Counted from the first letter of the stretch, positions 1-8,979 are shown. The stretch: DNA of 64,000 nucleotides from Planctomycetota bacterium (GCA_003671195.1 QWPJ01000072.1:24556-88555); one strand, 5' to 3'. Made by a program: numbers and translations. Notes: generated from the letters alone by a model not told the origin.

Positions 1-971
1 TCTGCGCCTCGATGATCGGTGTTTGGTACGGTAGGCAATATGGTTTCCTCGCGGCGGGTATCGGGATGATTCTCGGGATCATCATCTTCCAGTTCAACAA
101 GGGAATGCTGGGGGCCGTAGGTCTTCCCCCCAAAGGTCGTGAAGGTCTCGGACCGATCATGATCGTACTTGCTGGTGCATTGGCGATTGTGCCGATCATT
201 TTTCTTTTGCTCAGCCAGAGCACCCTACTGGGCTACGTACTGATGGCGATGATGGTCGGATTAATCGTCTATTTCATCGTCAGCGGCATCCGAAGTGGCG
301 AGAAAGTACAGCTTCAACGATACATCGCTATGATGGTTTTGTTCGTGGCCAATATTCTGTTTTGGGCTTTGTTTGAACAAGCAGGTTCTTCTCTAAACTT
401 TTTTGCAAGAGACTTTGTTGAGTCCCCCTTTGATTTCTCGCTGTTCCAGAGTTTCAATGCATTCTTCATCATCGCTCTTGCCCCTTTGTTCGCGATGCTA
501 TGGCCTTGGCTCGACAAGAAGGGAGTGAATCCATCAATTCCAGCGAAATTCGCAATCGCACTGTTTTGTGTCGGCCTGGGCTTCTATGTGTTGGTATGGT
601 CAATCAAGGGGACTGCTCCGAACGCCAAGGTCGCTTGGACCATCCTCGGAGTCACGTACTTGATCCATACCGTCGCCGAGCTTTGCCTCTCTCCGATCGG
701 CCTTTCGATGGTCACCAAACTAGCCAAACCGAGCGATGTCGGTATGGCGATGGGGGGTTGGTTTCTCTCTACGGCCATGGCGAACTACTTTGCAGGTTTG
801 ATCGCCGCGTTGGCATCCCAAGGCGGTGGGGGCCATGGCGAGAATGAAGTTCGCAACATGGATCAGTATGCAACCGTGTTCACACAACTGTGGTGGCTCG
901 GTGCAGGTTTCGGTTTGCTCTACCTAGTGATTTCACCATTCGTCAACAAGTTGATGCATGGCGTGAAATAG
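1..971 (+). CDS. POT/PTR2 family proton-dependent oligopeptide transporter (C-terminal part)
   Basis: Likely imports di- and tripeptides across the inner membrane by proton symport (POT family, major facilitator superfamily). The frame is already open at base 3, so the ATG at base 12 is internal and the true start lies outside the window; about 320 residues are visible. Roughly eight or nine hydrophobic segments can be read, and the stretch FWALFEQAGSSLNFFA resembles the POT segment that carries the FEQxxSS signature. The protein ends MHGVK-stop. An OPT-family peptide transporter follows 74 bases downstream on the same strand, which supports a peptide-uptake role. The exact substrate cannot be read from the sequence. 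Confidence 0.9.
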   Translation, partial: CASMIGVWYGRQYGFLAAGIGMILGIIIFQFNKGMLGAVGLPPKGREGLGPIMIVLAGALAIVPIIFLLLSQSTLLGYVLMAMMVGLIVYFIVSGIRSGEKVQLQRYIAMMVLFVANILFWALFEQAGSSLNFFARDFVESPFDFSLFQSFNAFFIIALAPLFAMLWPWLDKKGVNPSIPAKFAIALFCVGLGFYVLVWSIKGTAPNAKVAWTILGVTYLIHTVAELCLSPIGLSMVTKLAKPSDVGMAMGGWFLSTAMANYFAGLIAALASQGGGGHGENEVRNMDQYATVFTQLWWLGAGFGLLYLVISPFVNKLMHGVK

Positions 972-985
972 CTTGTAGTTGGTAT

Positions 986-999
986 CGAAATCGATTTCG
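986..999. promoter_or_regulatory. 14-bp perfect palindrome between the two peptide transporter genes
   Basis: CGAAATCGATTTCG reads the same on both strands. It lies in the 74-base gap between the POT stop and the OPT start, about 47 bases before the OPT ATG. It could be an operator or a short hairpin; no T-run follows, so a classical terminator is unlikely. It may also be chance. Confidence 0.25.
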
Positions 1000-1045
1000 T
1001 TTCGGGTTTAGTTGGTAGGGTTGGAGAAGAATAAGGTCTAGTCGA

Positions 1046-3322
1046 ATGCAAGAGAACCAGTCCGACTTCAAACCCTACATCGCCAACGAATCGAATGTCC
1101 CGGAATTAACTTGGTTTCCCGTTCTTATCGGAGCGCTGCTTGGCATCATCTTCGGAGCCTCTTCGATTTATTTGGTGCTTAAAGTCGGGCTGACCGTATC
1201 GGCCTCCATTCCGGTGGCCGTCTTGTCGATCACCCTTTTTCGAGCGATTAGCCAAATCACAGGCATTCGCAAAACCACCATCCTGGAAAACAACATTGTC
1301 CAAACCACCGGCTCGGCTGGTGAATCGCTGGCCTTTGGGGTTGGACTGATCATGCCAGCTCTGCTGTTGCTTGGCTTTGATATCGATGTGGTGCGGGTCA
1401 TGACCATCAGCATCTTTGGCGGTTTGCTCGGGATCCTGCTGATGATCCCGCTTCGACAAGCGTTCATCGTCAAACAGCATGGGAAACTGACGTTTCCTGA
1501 AGGTAGGGCATGTGCCGAGGTCCTCTTGGCAGGAGAAAAGGGAGGGGCCACCGCCTCGATGGTTTTCGCCGGATTCGGACTTGGGTTCCTCTACCAGTTT
1601 GCCATGCAGGCACTTAAATTCTGGCGAGAAGAGGCATCCATGCCTCTGTTCTCAACCGTCGCCGGGAAAACCGTCGGACTCAAAGGTGCCTTGCTTTCGA
1701 TCGAAGTGGCGCCGAGTTTGCTCGGAGTCGGTTACATCATCGGCCCAAAAATTGCGAGCATCATGGTCGCAGGTGGCGTTCTAGCCTACTTGGTCATCGC
1801 TCCAATGATCGTGACTTTTGGCGAGGGATTAACGACGATGGTCGAGCCCGGTACGAAGCTGATTCGGGACATGTCGCCCGGTGAATTGCGGTCCTCCTAC
1901 ATCCTCTACATCGGAGCAGGGGCGGTCGCGGCCGGTGGAATCCTGAGTATGATCAAGGCCATGCCGGTGATTCTTGGGGCCGTATTCACCAGCTTCGGCG
2001 ACTTGGTCTCAAGCCGCTCAGGCCAAGGAGCCCGTAAGCTTCGAACCGATACCGACTTGCCCATTCCATTAGTGCTCACTGCAAGTCTGATTCTCGTGGC
2101 ATCCTTGATGGCCGTGCCGCAACTCGGTTTGGGCTTCGGGTTTACGGGTTTAGTGGCCGCTATCATGATTGTTGTCTTCGGGTTCTTGTTCGTGACCGTT
2201 GCCTCGCGTCTGACCGGCGAAATCGGCTCGTCGTCGAATCCGATCTCAGGAATGACTGTCGCTACGTTGCTCCTGACCTGCCTGATCTTGCTGGCGCTCG
2301 ACGGCTTTGGTTGGCTCAGTATCAACAAAGAAATTAAGCTTACCGCTCTGACGATCGCTGGCGTAGTCTGCATCGCCTCGTCCAACGGTGGCAGCACTGC
2401 TCAGGCTCTAAAGACCGGTCATTTGATCGGTGCGACCCCTAGGTCCCAGCAGATCGCCATCCTTATCGGTGCACTGACCAGCGCACTTGTCGTTGGTCTT
2501 GTTCTCTTAGCCTTGAACGAAGCCAACACAACCTACAGCAAGAATGCCGTCAAGCCTTACCAGGATATCAAGCTCGATGTCACAGGCTTACCGAAAGACA
2601 ACGTGCATTCGGGGGATTACTCGAACGATAAAAACCAGTACTATGTCTTGAATCTCGGCAGAGCCGAAACCGACAAGTCTGTGCCGCCAGGCAGGTATTT
2701 GCTCGATGAACAAGGAACCCCGGTGTACCTTGTCGACCCTGCGATCAACGGCAGTTTGAAGCAGGATGACGAAGGGCGAGATGTTTCGAAAAGCAAGTTC
2801 GATGCGCCCAAAACTGTCTTGATGCAATTGATCATCGACGGCATTCTCGATCGGAGACTCCCGTGGGGTCTGGTCTTGATCGGTGTCGTGATCGCCGTCA
2901 CGCTTGAGCTCAGTGGTGTGGCCAGTTTACCGTTTGCCGTAGGGGTCTACCTGCCACTTTCAGCTTCGACGCCGATCTTTGTCGGCGGGGTCATCCGCTG
3001 GTTGGTCGATTCGTACCATCGCGTACCGAAAGACAAGGAGGACGATTCGAGTCCTGCGGTGTTGCTGAGTTCCGGATACATCGCTGGCGGAGCGATCGCG
3101 GCGGTTCTGATTTCCTTTTTGAACTTCAGAAAGGAATGGTTGGAAGCGTTGGACCTTTCGGCTTGGCTAGGATGGGAAGAGAAGGGCAAGTTGCTGGCAG
3201 AACAAGGGGATGTCTATCGTTCGTTCCTCTTTTCGAATGGCCCGGCCTTGATCGCTTTTGGAGCTTTGGCGGTTGTCCTCCTGATCGTCGGTGTTCTTCG
3301 CAAAAAAAGTGCAATCGAGTAA
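1046..3322 (+). CDS. OPT family oligopeptide transporter
   Basis: A 758-residue multi-spanning inner-membrane transporter of the OPT (oligopeptide transporter) superfamily, expected to import peptides or metal-peptide complexes. It opens with a short soluble segment followed by an LTWFPVLIGALLGIIFG helix typical of the family, and I count about 14-16 hydrophobic segments. The NxxQTTGSAGESLAFG region near residues 85-100 and the GEIGSSSNPISGMT region near residues 393-406 are typical OPT signatures. A soluble insertion near residues 495-590, ending in YLVDPAINGSLKQ and KFDAPKTVLMQLI, resembles the extracytoplasmic loop of bacterial OPT proteins. It probably shares a transcript with the upstream POT gene. 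Confidence 0.93.
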   Translation: MQENQSDFKPYIANESNVPELTWFPVLIGALLGIIFGASSIYLVLKVGLTVSASIPVAVLSITLFRAISQITGIRKTTILENNIVQTTGSAGESLAFGVGLIMPALLLLGFDIDVVRVMTISIFGGLLGILLMIPLRQAFIVKQHGKLTFPEGRACAEVLLAGEKGGATASMVFAGFGLGFLYQFAMQALKFWREEASMPLFSTVAGKTVGLKGALLSIEVAPSLLGVGYIIGPKIASIMVAGGVLAYLVIAPMIVTFGEGLTTMVEPGTKLIRDMSPGELRSSYILYIGAGAVAAGGILSMIKAMPVILGAVFTSFGDLVSSRSGQGARKLRTDTDLPIPLVLTASLILVASLMAVPQLGLGFGFTGLVAAIMIVVFGFLFVTVASRLTGEIGSSSNPISGMTVATLLLTCLILLALDGFGWLSINKEIKLTALTIAGVVCIASSNGGSTAQALKTGHLIGATPRSQQIAILIGALTSALVVGLVLLALNEANTTYSKNAVKPYQDIKLDVTGLPKDNVHSGDYSNDKNQYYVLNLGRAETDKSVPPGRYLLDEQGTPVYLVDPAINGSLKQDDEGRDVSKSKFDAPKTVLMQLIIDGILDRRLPWGLVLIGVVIAVTLELSGVASLPFAVGVYLPLSASTPIFVGGVIRWLVDSYHRVPKDKEDDSSPAVLLSSGYIAGGAIAAVLISFLNFRKEWLEALDLSAWLGWEEKGKLLAEQGDVYRSFLFSNGPALIAFGALAVVLLIVGVLRKKSAIE

Positions 3323-3330
3323 TCCAAGTG

Positions 3331-3756
3331 ATGAGCCTGCGTCTTTGGAACCAGTTGCAGACACTCTGGTGCTACCTGTGGCCCTCACCCTACACCCTTT
3401 TGGGGCTTCTTGTGTACTTGATTCCCATCCGAGGCAGTCGAAGTCTGATCGTGCATCGAGGCACCATAGGAGTTTTTGGGCCAGCCGTCGAACGCCTTCT
3501 TGTCAGGGCTCCCGTGCTAGGTGGTGCTGCTGCGATGACCTTTGGACATGCGATTTTGGCGCGGGACAAAGAAACGTTCATCGAGACGTGGAACCATGAA
3601 CGTGTCCATGTGGATCAATACCAACGATGGGGATTGCTCTTTGTGCCGATGTATCTTGGAGTTGGTTTATTGCTCAAGCTACAGCGGAAGGATCCCTATT
3701 GGGACAATCCATTTGAAATCGAGGCTCGGCGTTTGGGAGATGGCCTCGACTGCTGA
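3331..3756 (+). CDS. Small membrane-associated protein with HExxH motif
   Basis: A 141-residue protein starting 8 bases after the OPT stop, so probably cotranscribed. The ATG at 3331 is chosen over a longer frame that would overlap the OPT gene. The N-terminal half is hydrophobic (WCYLWPSPYTLLGLLVYLIP, residues 13-32). Residues 89-93 read HERVH, an HExxH zinc-metallopeptidase motif, followed by Q96 and later by NPFEIEA (residues 126-132), which could supply a third ligand Glu as in gluzincins. There is a second hydrophobic segment near residues 101-117. I do not recognise a named family; a peptidase role is inference from the motif only. Confidence 0.75.
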   Translation: MSLRLWNQLQTLWCYLWPSPYTLLGLLVYLIPIRGSRSLIVHRGTIGVFGPAVERLLVRAPVLGGAAAMTFGHAILARDKETFIETWNHERVHVDQYQRWGLLFVPMYLGVGLLLKLQRKDPYWDNPFEIEARRLGDGLDC

Positions 3757-3809
3757 ATCCATGGCCTGCTTACGACGGCCACAAAGGATGCTCAATCCCT
3801 CGCAAAAAC

Positions 3810-5075
3810 CTAGAGAATCCTGCACCAGTAGGCTTTAAGGTAGCCGGTTTCCGGACAGTGAGTTGCGATCGGATGGTCCATCGCAGCCGATCGGGTTTCA
3901 AATATTTGAACGACCCTGCCCCGCGCTCTTGTTCCGTCGGGATTCGTTCCGGTAGCTCTGGCGGCACTCTGGACCACTTGCATGAACGAGGGGCCATCGA
4001 GCAGTCCGGCACAGCAGCAGGTCAGTAGCATTCCACCAGGTTTCACCAGTTGGATCGCAAGACGGTTCAAGTCGATATGCTTGCGAGTTCCCTCTTCGAG
4101 TTCGGTCCTGGATCGAATGAGTTTCGGAGGATCGAGGACGACGATGTCGAATTGCTTGTTGTTTCGAGCCATATCTCGCATGTAGGCGAACGCATCGGCA
4201 TGGACATATCGGACTCGAACGTCATTGATATCCGCGTTTTTCTTGGCCATGACCAAGGCTTCTTCGTCAAGGTCGACTCCGACCACCTCGGAGGCTTGGC
4301 CGGATTTCGCGGCCGCGACGGAAAAACCTCCGGAATAGCAACAAACATCGAGCACGCTTTTCCCGGCGGCGTGGCTTGCAAGAATCGCGCGGTTCTCTCG
4401 TTGGTCGCAAAAAAATCCGGTTTTGTGTCCCGTACCGAAATGGATCCTGTATTTGACCTGGTTCTCTTCGATCGTCACGTACGCAGGAAAATTCTCGGAC
4501 TTCGAGTCCTGCCAGATTGCTCCTTCTTGGCTTGTGAACTGAGGGGAGGGGCGAACTAATGCGTGCTTGGTACCGAGCAAAGGATGCAGGCGTTCGAGAA
4601 TCTCTGGGGCGCGTTGTGCCATGCCCAAACTAAAAACCTCGGCGCTTAGGCAATCCCCATAACGATCGACAACCAACCCAGGAAATCCGTCCGATTCGCC
4701 ATGCAGGACACGATACGCATTGGTGGTTTTCGGAATCTGCAAAGTATGGTGTCTAAGGTGGACTGCTTGGCTCAGGAGCGCATCCCAATCGGCAAGAGTC
4801 GGAAGCTGAGTTTGCCAAAAGTAGAGACGAACGGCTACCTCGGATCTAGGGTTGTAGATCCCGTACCCGAAGAGTAGCGGGTCGTGTTTTTTTTGATTCT
4901 CATTAGGGTCCATATCCGTCGCATAGACAGCAACCCAATCCCCAGGTTGCGGGTTCCCCTCGGCCCGCTCGATTCTCTTTCGAAAGATATTCGGATGCCT
5001 GCTTGGACGCGGCATGTACACTCTGGCGATGGGCTCCGAAGGATTGGGTACAAGCGCATTGATCGTATTTCGCAT
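3810..5075 (-). CDS. rlmI: Class I SAM-dependent rRNA (cytosine-C5) methyltransferase, RlmI type
   Basis: 421 residues, the usual size for the RlmI family, which methylates a cytosine of 23S rRNA. The N-terminus (about residues 15-85) looks like the PUA RNA-binding domain. GESDGFPGLVVDRYGD (126-141) and TGHKTGFFCDQRENR (215-229) are family hallmarks. The SAM-binding loop is VLDVCCYSGGFS (241-252), the acidic ribose-binding residue lies in VVGVDLD (264-270), motif IV is LDPPK (314-318), and the candidate catalytic cysteines are in LTCCCAG (351-357). It starts 29 bases after the stop of the sulfatase-like gene and is probably the last gene of a three-gene minus-strand unit. The exact rRNA position modified is inferred from the family. 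Confidence 0.9.
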   Translation of the reverse strand: MRNTINALVPNPSEPIARVYMPRPSRHPNIFRKRIERAEGNPQPGDWVAVYATDMDPNENQKKHDPLLFGYGIYNPRSEVAVRLYFWQTQLPTLADWDALLSQAVHLRHHTLQIPKTTNAYRVLHGESDGFPGLVVDRYGDCLSAEVFSLGMAQRAPEILERLHPLLGTKHALVRPSPQFTSQEGAIWQDSKSENFPAYVTIEENQVKYRIHFGTGHKTGFFCDQRENRAILASHAAGKSVLDVCCYSGGFSVAAAKSGQASEVVGVDLDEEALVMAKKNADINDVRVRYVHADAFAYMRDMARNNKQFDIVVLDPPKLIRSRTELEEGTRKHIDLNRLAIQLVKPGGMLLTCCCAGLLDGPSFMQVVQSAARATGTNPDGTRARGRVVQIFETRSAAMDHPIATHCPETGYLKAYWCRIL

Positions 5076-5104
5076 AGAGGGTTTCGGTCCGTCCGACGTA
5101 GAGG

Positions 5105-6316
5105 TTATCTTCGATAGGATTGCAGGTCTGAGAGAAGAGTTTCAATCTCGCTCGAGTGCGGGTCGACGCTTGGGGGGGCATCGAGCAAGAGTGAGGCTAT
5201 TTGACGTAGAATGAGTTGGACCTCCGGTACGCGATTGGCAATCTCGTTTTGTTGCCAGCGGTCTTCAGGAAAGCAGTAAACCTCCCCTAGGCGTTCGTCG
5301 GAAAGCGAAATCTGGCCCTCTGGATTTCCGGAGGTATCGAATCTCGCACTCCATCGCTCGGTACATAACGCGATTTCGTCGACTCCGGTTGCCCAAGCCA
5401 ATTGGCCCAGAGGGCTCGGCTCATCCGAATCAAAACGACCACCTGCTTGGGTGATCTTTTCGATCCAACGCCCTAAATCACTCGGTTGGTGAAGTTGGCT
5501 AATTCGAACCCCGAGATCCATTTGCTGCGCAGGTCGAGTGATCCAGGGTGTATGGAGACGTTCGGAATATGCGTCAGCGATGGGATAATTCCTGTCGGCG
5601 AAACCCTTCGATCGATCGCTAAGTCCAACGCGACGATGTTCACCGAGTGGAAACCCAAGTATTCCAGCCATGGAGATCCAGCAATTTTCTGAGATACCGA
5701 ACTCTTCGAGAGCCTGAAGGATCAACCCCAAACCCTGATCGATGCAGATCGACTGCGCACCTGCACCGCATGCGTATCCAAAAAGCAAATCCGGATCGAA
5801 GTCGGTTGTAAGGATCAGCTCTGGGGGGACTTGATCCAAGGGCGGATCGGGATCCTGACTGTCGCACATGAGCTTTCGGAATTCATAGGGAGCATCCCAG
5901 GTCCCGTGCAGACCTTTGGAATGGATCCAGAGAAACGGTGTTTTTTGGCGTTGTTCAAGCCAACACTCCAGAGATTCCGTAAGGAGTCGTTCGAAGGACA
6001 CTTCTTGCAAGGAGGGGCTGACCTCGAGTCGGTCTAGACCTTCACGTTGACGGAGCATTCTGATCGCGTGTGGGCTATCGCTAGCGACTAGCCAGCCGTC
6101 GGGCTGAATGCCTTGGAGGATCGCTTTTAGATTCGGTTCCAGATGGATCGAGTGCATCCAGAATTGGTCGAAGACCGTACCGTGCGCGGCAAGTCTGTCC
6201 ACATTAGGGGTTGGAAGAAGCGCGTTGCCATAGCAACCAGCAAGATTCACTCCCCAGCCTTCGATCGTGACCAGTATGCCGCAAGGGTCGCCTAGGCTAA
6301 TTGTTTTCAAAGGCAA
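5105..6316 (-). CDS. Sulfatase-like (alkaline phosphatase superfamily) protein lacking the catalytic motif
   Basis: 403 residues. The N-terminal region, with CYGNALLPTPNVDRLAAHG near residues 28-46, is typical of type I sulfatases. The metal-binding aspartates usually found before it are replaced (ILVTIEGWG), and where the CxPSR nucleophile motif should lie the sequence reads HSIHLEPNLKAIL. The later DHG-LGEH metal motif reads MAGILGFPLGEH, so only the GEH part survives. It is most likely a non-catalytic or repurposed sulfatase homolog. The frame opens with a TTG inside the last codons of the upstream beta-propeller gene (20-base overlap), which suggests translational coupling; no in-frame ATG lies near, so the start is uncertain. 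Confidence 0.75.
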   Translation of the reverse strand: MPLKTISLGDPCGILVTIEGWGVNLAGCYGNALLPTPNVDRLAAHGTVFDQFWMHSIHLEPNLKAILQGIQPDGWLVASDSPHAIRMLRQREGLDRLEVSPSLQEVSFERLLTESLECWLEQRQKTPFLWIHSKGLHGTWDAPYEFRKLMCDSQDPDPPLDQVPPELILTTDFDPDLLFGYACGAGAQSICIDQGLGLILQALEEFGISENCWISMAGILGFPLGEHRRVGLSDRSKGFADRNYPIADAYSERLHTPWITRPAQQMDLGVRISQLHQPSDLGRWIEKITQAGGRFDSDEPSPLGQLAWATGVDEIALCTERWSARFDTSGNPEGQISLSDERLGEVYCFPEDRWQQNEIANRVPEVQLILRQIASLLLDAPPSVDPHSSEIETLLSDLQSYRR

Positions 6317-7163
6317 ACCATTTAACTAAACCGCTTTCGGTCCATTTGAAGACGGCTTGAGCATGCGGATCGACGATAGCGGGTTGATCATCGACGAGAA
6401 ACAGACCGACGGGATTTTGCAACGGATCACCGGAGATAATGAGTTTTGGTTCCTCTCCAAGCTTCCAAGACCAGATCCCTTTTTTGTAGCCATCGCTTAC
6501 CCAGATCTGATCTTTAGAGTTTACGACAACTTGGTGTGGGAATTCGAAAACTCGCTTGGACAGGATTGGCTCGATTTGGCCATCTTTTGAAATCCTCAGA
6601 AGTTGTTGCTCGTCCTGCGAGATCACCCAAATACGGTCGGCATGATCGACAAAAACTCCGCGCGGGTTGACCTTGGCAAAGATCTCTGGCTTCGAACCAA
6701 TGGCTGTTTGCTTCCACAAGACACGTCGCTCAAGATCTGCGATCAGAAGCGAACCATCGCCCAGGAAAGCCAAATCGACGGGAATGCCGACCGTAGCATC
6801 GAGGGTTCCAGTCCATTTGCCATCGGCGTCTTTGCGGTAGACCTCGCGCGTAGCCGGATCCCCTAGAGCGATCTCCCCGGTGGGCGAAATCGCAAGGCAG
6901 CGGACGGCATTGAGCGGTTGACGGAACTTATTGCTTCCCTGCACTTCAAGTTTTAGTTCGTTGTTTTGGTAGGTCCATACTCCGGGTTTATTCCGATCGA
7001 CGATCCATGCAGTGCCGGAGTTGTCGACGACAGCATCCAATGGGTAAATTTTGGATGCGGCACGGGTGGAACTCGAGGGTGCAGAGGAAGGGGGCTGAGC
7101 ATGAACCACCGCGTCGAGACCAAGCAGATAGCCCAAAGCGAAAAAGAGGAGTTTTCGGTACAT
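6297..7163 (-). CDS. Secreted NHL/SMP-30-like beta-propeller protein
   Basis: From the ATG at 7163 the protein is 288 residues and begins MYRKLLFFALGYLLGLDAVVHA, a typical signal peptide with an AxA-type cleavage region; a longer frame would add seven residues from an ATG at 7184. The mature part consists of repeated short blades such as DNSGTAWIVDRN, LAISPTGEIALGD, DLAFLGDGSLLIAD, VNSKDQIWVSDGY, as in NHL or gluconolactonase-like propellers. The function is probably binding or a hydrolase/lactonase-like role in the periplasm; no catalytic residues could be assigned. It overlaps the start of the sulfatase-like gene. Confidence 0.75.
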   Translation of the reverse strand: MYRKLLFFALGYLLGLDAVVHAQPPSSAPSSSTRAASKIYPLDAVVDNSGTAWIVDRNKPGVWTYQNNELKLEVQGSNKFRQPLNAVRCLAISPTGEIALGDPATREVYRKDADGKWTGTLDATVGIPVDLAFLGDGSLLIADLERRVLWKQTAIGSKPEIFAKVNPRGVFVDHADRIWVISQDEQQLLRISKDGQIEPILSKRVFEFPHQVVVNSKDQIWVSDGYKKGIWSWKLGEEPKLIISGDPLQNPVGLFLVDDQPAIVDPHAQAVFKWTESGLVKWFAFENN

Positions 7164-7310
7164 GGTCCGGGATTGGCGATGCAACTAGGATTTCACGACG
7201 GGGTAACCAATCATCGTCGCGGTGGATGCACCGATGAGGACCGCTCAATAGAAGACGCGGTAGAAGAATTGTACCGTAGAAAAGCGAATTGGACCGACAG
7301 GAAAATCAGT

Positions 7311-7336
7311 CGCAATGGGATAAAAAACCCATTGCG
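7311..7336 (-). terminator. Hairpin downstream of the secreted repeat protein gene
   Basis: Perfect 9-bp inverted repeat CGCAATGGG / CCCATTGCG with an 8-base A/T loop. It lies about 75 bases after the stop of the minus-strand gene ending at 7411 and before the next minus-strand gene starting at 7163. The position fits a terminator, but no strong T-run follows, so it could also be an mRNA-stability hairpin. Confidence 0.45.
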
Positions 7337-7410
7337 AAAAGAGATGTCGCCATTACCACCAAGCGAGGCAACAGAATGACTCACCGGAGGAATTGATGGT
7401 TTTCTGGACT

Positions 7411-8616
7411 TTAAGGAACAACAGGCGATACGATGACTTGGGAATTATCGTCATCGTCATTGGCAACGGCCAAGCCAACGGCAGTCAGACCACCGATTAG
7501 AGCCAGCGGGAGGAGACCTCCGCCGAATCCGCCACCGATTCCTCCTCCGCCACCACCCCCACCACCACCGCTGTTACCTCCTGCGACTCCACAGCAACCG
7601 GACATCGGCAGCGGGCAGCAAGTTTCTTCGAAGGGGATCTCCGTTTGGGCAACCATCGAAGCCCCCAGGCAATCGCAGGAAGCCAGTTCGACGTTCAAAG
7701 CTGGAACTGCATCCTGTTGGACCGAGGCATGAACGAACTTACGGCCGTCCTGAGCTATCGAAGTGCTTGAGCCACTATCATCAACATTTTTGCCCACCGC
7801 GACAAAACCAAGGGCGGCGATTCCTGCAGGACCCGAGGCAACAAACCCGTAGTTTCCTGGGGGGATGTTATCGAATCGGTAGTTTCCATCGCGATCTGCA
7901 CGAGTCTTTGCGACTTCGTTACCTGCGTGGGTAAGGTAAATCTGAGTCCCACTGAGGTCTCTTCCGCCACCTGGAACAGATATACGTCCGCGAACACCGC
8001 CGTTTTCGTCGATCGCGATGCGTCCACTATTCCAAAATTTTCTGCCCTCACCGACTGGATCTTTTTCAAATTGCTCAACGCCAGTGTTCCTGGGGATCGA
8101 ACCACTTCGGATGAGCGACACAATGCGATCGGTCGCAGGAGTTAGAGATCGTATTTGAATTCCGCTTGGAAGGTGTTTTCCTGCCGAGGAATCAAGGATG
8201 GTCAGAGACATGACCGCTAGAGTGCTCGGGTTTTGTGCAACAAGGGCATAAACACCCGGCTTGATATCAGAGAAGCGAAACGAGCCGTCTTCGGCCGTGG
8301 TGACCCAAGCGACCCTTTGGCCATTCTGAACCAAAGCCAATTCGATTCCGCTTTGTTTGATTTGGTTTTCGCCTGCCGGAGTCCCAAGCGTACCCCAGAA
8401 AGATCCGTCCGAGGCCAAGTGGATCCACTGGTGATGGTTCAACCCATCTGCATAAGCCTGAGTAGTTGCCTTCTCGAGTGGGGCTTGGACTGCTGGCAAC
8501 GCAAGCGTCTCTGAGGCACTCGCTACTGGATCTTGTGCCAAGCTCCAGGCTCCTTGGGTGGTAAATGCAAGGGCAAGCGAGGCGGTCAGGTGCAAACGAA
8601 AGTTGATTTTGGACAT
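7411..8616 (-). CDS. Secreted carboxypeptidase-regulatory-like repeat protein with Gly-rich/Asp-rich C-terminus
   Basis: 401 residues. A signal peptide (residues 1-27, ending near WSLAQ) is followed by two regions with prealbumin-like carboxypeptidase regulatory motifs: TTAEDGSFRFSDIKPGVYAL near residues 106-125 and TRADRDGNYRFDNIPPGNYG near residues 238-257. A Cys-rich stretch (ASCDCLG ... EETCCPLPMSGCCG) follows. The C-terminus is unusual: a glycine run (about 345-367), one 18-residue hydrophobic segment (about 368-385), then NDDDD and a short hydrophobic end VIVSPVVP. The role is probably structural or adhesive at the cell surface. It is transcribed on its own, divergently from the gene at 8980. 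Confidence 0.8.
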   Translation of the reverse strand: MSKINFRLHLTASLALAFTTQGAWSLAQDPVASASETLALPAVQAPLEKATTQAYADGLNHHQWIHLASDGSFWGTLGTPAGENQIKQSGIELALVQNGQRVAWVTTAEDGSFRFSDIKPGVYALVAQNPSTLAVMSLTILDSSAGKHLPSGIQIRSLTPATDRIVSLIRSGSIPRNTGVEQFEKDPVGEGRKFWNSGRIAIDENGGVRGRISVPGGGRDLSGTQIYLTHAGNEVAKTRADRDGNYRFDNIPPGNYGFVASGPAGIAALGFVAVGKNVDDSGSSTSIAQDGRKFVHASVQQDAVPALNVELASCDCLGASMVAQTEIPFEETCCPLPMSGCCGVAGGNSGGGGGGGGGGIGGGFGGGLLPLALIGGLTAVGLAVANDDDDNSQVIVSPVVP

Positions 8617-8979
8617 AGCGACGTTTGAAGTAAATCGGGGCAGGAAAAAGTCCGTGTGTGGAATAGTCTATTCCTCCGAAACCTGTATACAAGTGAAATC
8701 GGAGCAAGTTGGGTCATGAATTTGGTAAATCAGGGAGGATATTCGGTCGGATCATGAACCCAATTCCAATTTTAGCGATGCCAAGCGACCTGGATAAGCA
8801 TGGATGATACTAGGTTCTGCTTTCTGTTTTTTCGAAAGTAAGGGGTTTGGACTATACTTTCCCGGCGTGAGCAAGAGGGTGGAATCATGGATTCTGTCCA
8901 AGCCCTCTTAGCCCTCGCTATTTTTCGACGAGTTACCTTACACCCTGATTTTTTCGCAATCCTATCGAAGGTTTTAAGA
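8617..8979. other. Divergent intergenic region (363 bases)
   Basis: Lies between the starts of two divergent genes and must hold both promoters. The only promoter-like string I can point to is TATACT at 8853-8858 (plus strand), without a convincing -35 element. An open frame from 8887 runs into the plus-strand gene, but its first 31 residues do not look like a family N-terminus. No RNA gene or repeat was seen. Confidence 0.4.

Noticed and set aside
4050..4559. Plus-strand open frame of 169 codons
   Set aside because: Lies wholly inside the RlmI-type methyltransferase gene on the other strand; the product has no recognisable motif.
7433..7732. Plus-strand open frame coding a proline-rich protein (long PPPP run)
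   Set aside because: It is the complement of the glycine run of the minus-strand secreted protein, which has a signal peptide and recognisable domains.
8887..8979. Upstream extension of the TIM-barrel gene
   Set aside because: The first 31 residues do not fit the family; the ATG at 8980 has a good ribosome-binding site and starts at the expected first strand.
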